Assembly: GCF_029227915.1 (NCBI RefSeq)
Contig: NC_079879.1
Coordinates: 25,238,501 to 25,302,500 of the forward strand
DNA length: 64,000 nucleotides
Source of the DNA: Hydractinia symbiolongicarpus
Taxonomy: Eukaryota; Cnidaria; Hydrozoa; Anthoathecata; Hydractiniidae
Direction of reading: 5' to 3'
Positions 62,296 through 64,000 of the stretch are shown here, piece after piece. Positions within the stretch are counted from its first letter, which is position 1. Each line of letters opens with the position of its first letter. Made by a program: the position numbers and the translations under genes. The notes beneath the pieces were generated by a model. That model was not told where the DNA came from. It saw only the letters and a program-made list of their open reading frames with translations, and did not search any database.

Positions 62296-64000
62296 GTCTG
62301 TCGGTGCGCTATGCACAATTAAAACTCCTGTTTTTTTAACTTTCAAAATTTCAAAAACGTAAAAGGAATAGTTAACAAAATATAATACAAATAAAACTGG
62401 AAAAAAGTGCATACATAAAAAAAGCGGCCTATAAAATAATTACACGAGTATACTAATAAAATCAACTGTTCTTTTTATCAGTATGTGTATTAGTACCCTT
62501 TTGTTCACGCTTGCACATGATCACTTCTCCTTGTCTAATTTAATGCTTTTTCTACTTTGTCTATTACTTCTATGTAGTTTTTTATGTGATTAGTTGATGG
62601 GACCTATGTTAGCTACATAGAAATCTGAACTATATATTAACCCTATTCGGTCTGGAGTGGTTGGGGCGGATTCTCTCCCCATGTCGGTTTTTTAATAACT
62701 CTCTCTTGGTATGCTGCATGGTTATGATACTTACTAAGTTTTAAATTTCTCTATTAGGCACCTTTATGGCAAATCCTTGGTTCCCATACCTGTCAGAGCC
62801 TGAGATATTGGTTATGACTCCAGACTACCCCCCAAAAAACTATAAAATCCGTACAATCGAAAAAATATAATAACTTTCGTTAGGATTATCCTTAGAACTT
62901 AAAACTTATACGAAAAAAATTATTTCATCGAGGGGAATAATTCTGTAAATTTTGAACACCTGATTAACCCAATTTTTTGGGGGCAATTGTTAGCATTTTT
63001 TTATGCGAACTATGTAAAAACCGGAAAATATGTTGTATATTTTTTTTAATAAGCAAAAATTTATTGACGCCATTTTGTTCCATTTATGAAGTACTATAAG
63101 TGTGCCACGTGTAATTCAATTTAGACAAGCCTATCCAAAGGTTTAATGTTCTTAGGTTGTTTGGCTAGATAAGTCTCAGGGGCAGCAATTTAGATATCCA
63201 CAATTTTTGCTTTCTCATGTGTGGTGTGAGAGCAAACTGTTTCGGTTTCTTGTTTTAATTACAAGACACACCAACAATTTACTGTCTGAAATCTGATTGG
63301 GCGAATGTTATTTGATCAGCTGTCGAATCTCATTTGACAAGTGACAATTTAAAAAAATGCTATTTTTGGTGAGGAATACATTTTCATAATTTTAAAAAAA
63401 AATTTTTGTGACGAACCCGAATCAACAAGAGAAAGTCGCTGTTCAACAGAGAAACAAAACATTTAAATTGTATGTAATTGTTCTCTTACAATAAAGTTTG
63501 TCATAGTGCTTTTCATAGTCCAAGTTTATATATTTTTCCATATCACACACAAGATTTGTTTTAATTTACTCATTGTCTGTATTTCTCATACATTGTAACA
63601 TACATCGAAAATTTTGTCTTTGTTTTCTGACCTTGCTCACATTTCTGCGTGGGGCAGAAGTGACAATGAAAATGCCCTTTTTTAAGAACTCGCACAAACC
63701 TTTCCTGAGATTTCATGATTTGGAAATTTATGATTGGAACTTTACAATACTAAACGGAGTATCTACTCGGAAGCGCATTCCCATGACATTGTTCTGTTTT
63801 GTTATGTTAGGTAAACTCTGCTAGACACGTATGCAGTACTCGTATTAGGAACTATTTAAATAAGTTTTAAAAAAATTCTGACTTTAGTAAATTGTTTAGA
63901 CTTTTCCTGATCACAAACCGAATTGCATTTTTCCCCCACACTATTTTTGGTTACTGGTGAGTGCCCTGCTCTTAACAATACTACTAACAATATTACTTCA
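62296..64000. other. gene-free stretch at right edge
   Basis: Presumably SMC6 intron, since the remaining 5' exons must lie in this direction, but no exon was recognised on the minus strand. An 83-codon plus-strand frame at 63573 has no recognisable domain and is not called. Confidence 0.35.

Noticed and set aside
63573-63824. 83-codon plus-strand frame near the right edge
   Set aside because: Phe/Leu-rich, no domain, located in what should be SMC6 intron; not supported.

Overview
This window looks like the nuclear genome of an early-branching animal, most likely a cnidarian. It is AT-rich, its housekeeping genes are split by many short GT-AG introns, and it carries a dense and very mixed load of transposable elements (non-LTR LINEs, DIRS, Penelope-like, Helitron-like, Kolobok, several MITE families). 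The assignment to Cnidaria rests on this general character; no species marker was seen.

Layout, left to right. 0.5-2.9 kb: a decayed LINE. 4.4-8.1 kb (+): the 3' exons of a TRMT1-type tRNA guanine-26 dimethyltransferase. 8.6-15.2 kb: a SINE, a long TAGG microsatellite, a 5'-truncated DIRS retrotransposon with palindromic terminal repeats, and a MITE. 16.2-18.2 kb (+): a two-exon FUT8-like glycosyltransferase that lacks the usual donor-binding motif. 18.9-26.3 kb: nested Helitron-like elements, a Penelope-like fragment and a 2.3-kb non-coding element with about 340-bp terminal inverted repeats. 26.3-29.6 kb (-): a LINE with an intact 1004-codon reading frame. 32.4-41.7 kb (+): a complete-looking COPB2 gene (24 exons seen; the ATG exon was not located). 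42.84-47.13 kb: a Kolobok-type DNA transposon bounded by TTAA duplications. It carries a THAP-domain transposase (damaged) and, facing it, a gene for a P2X7 'ballast'-type zinc domain. 48.9-49.8 kb (-): an intronless NAXD gene. 50.4-58.6 kb (-): a complete nine-exon ACAT1 gene including its mitochondrial presequence exon. 59.8-61.9 kb (-): the 3' exons of SMC6.

The host genes are unrelated housekeeping functions: tRNA modification, protein glycosylation, COPI coat, metabolite repair, thiolase chemistry and chromosome maintenance. Nothing suggests co-regulation. NAXD, ACAT1 and SMC6 lie head to tail on the minus strand.

Two observations stand out. First, SMC6 has two tandem, equal-length (159-nt), same-phase exons encoding alternative versions of the segment just before the ABC signature. 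They are separated by only 31 nt, and the upstream one is preceded by five copies of a 75-bp unit that duplicates its own 3' splice site. This has the structure of a mutually exclusive exon pair enforced by steric hindrance. Second, a P2X7 ballast-type domain is encoded inside a transposon, which bears on how that domain could have moved into receptor genes.
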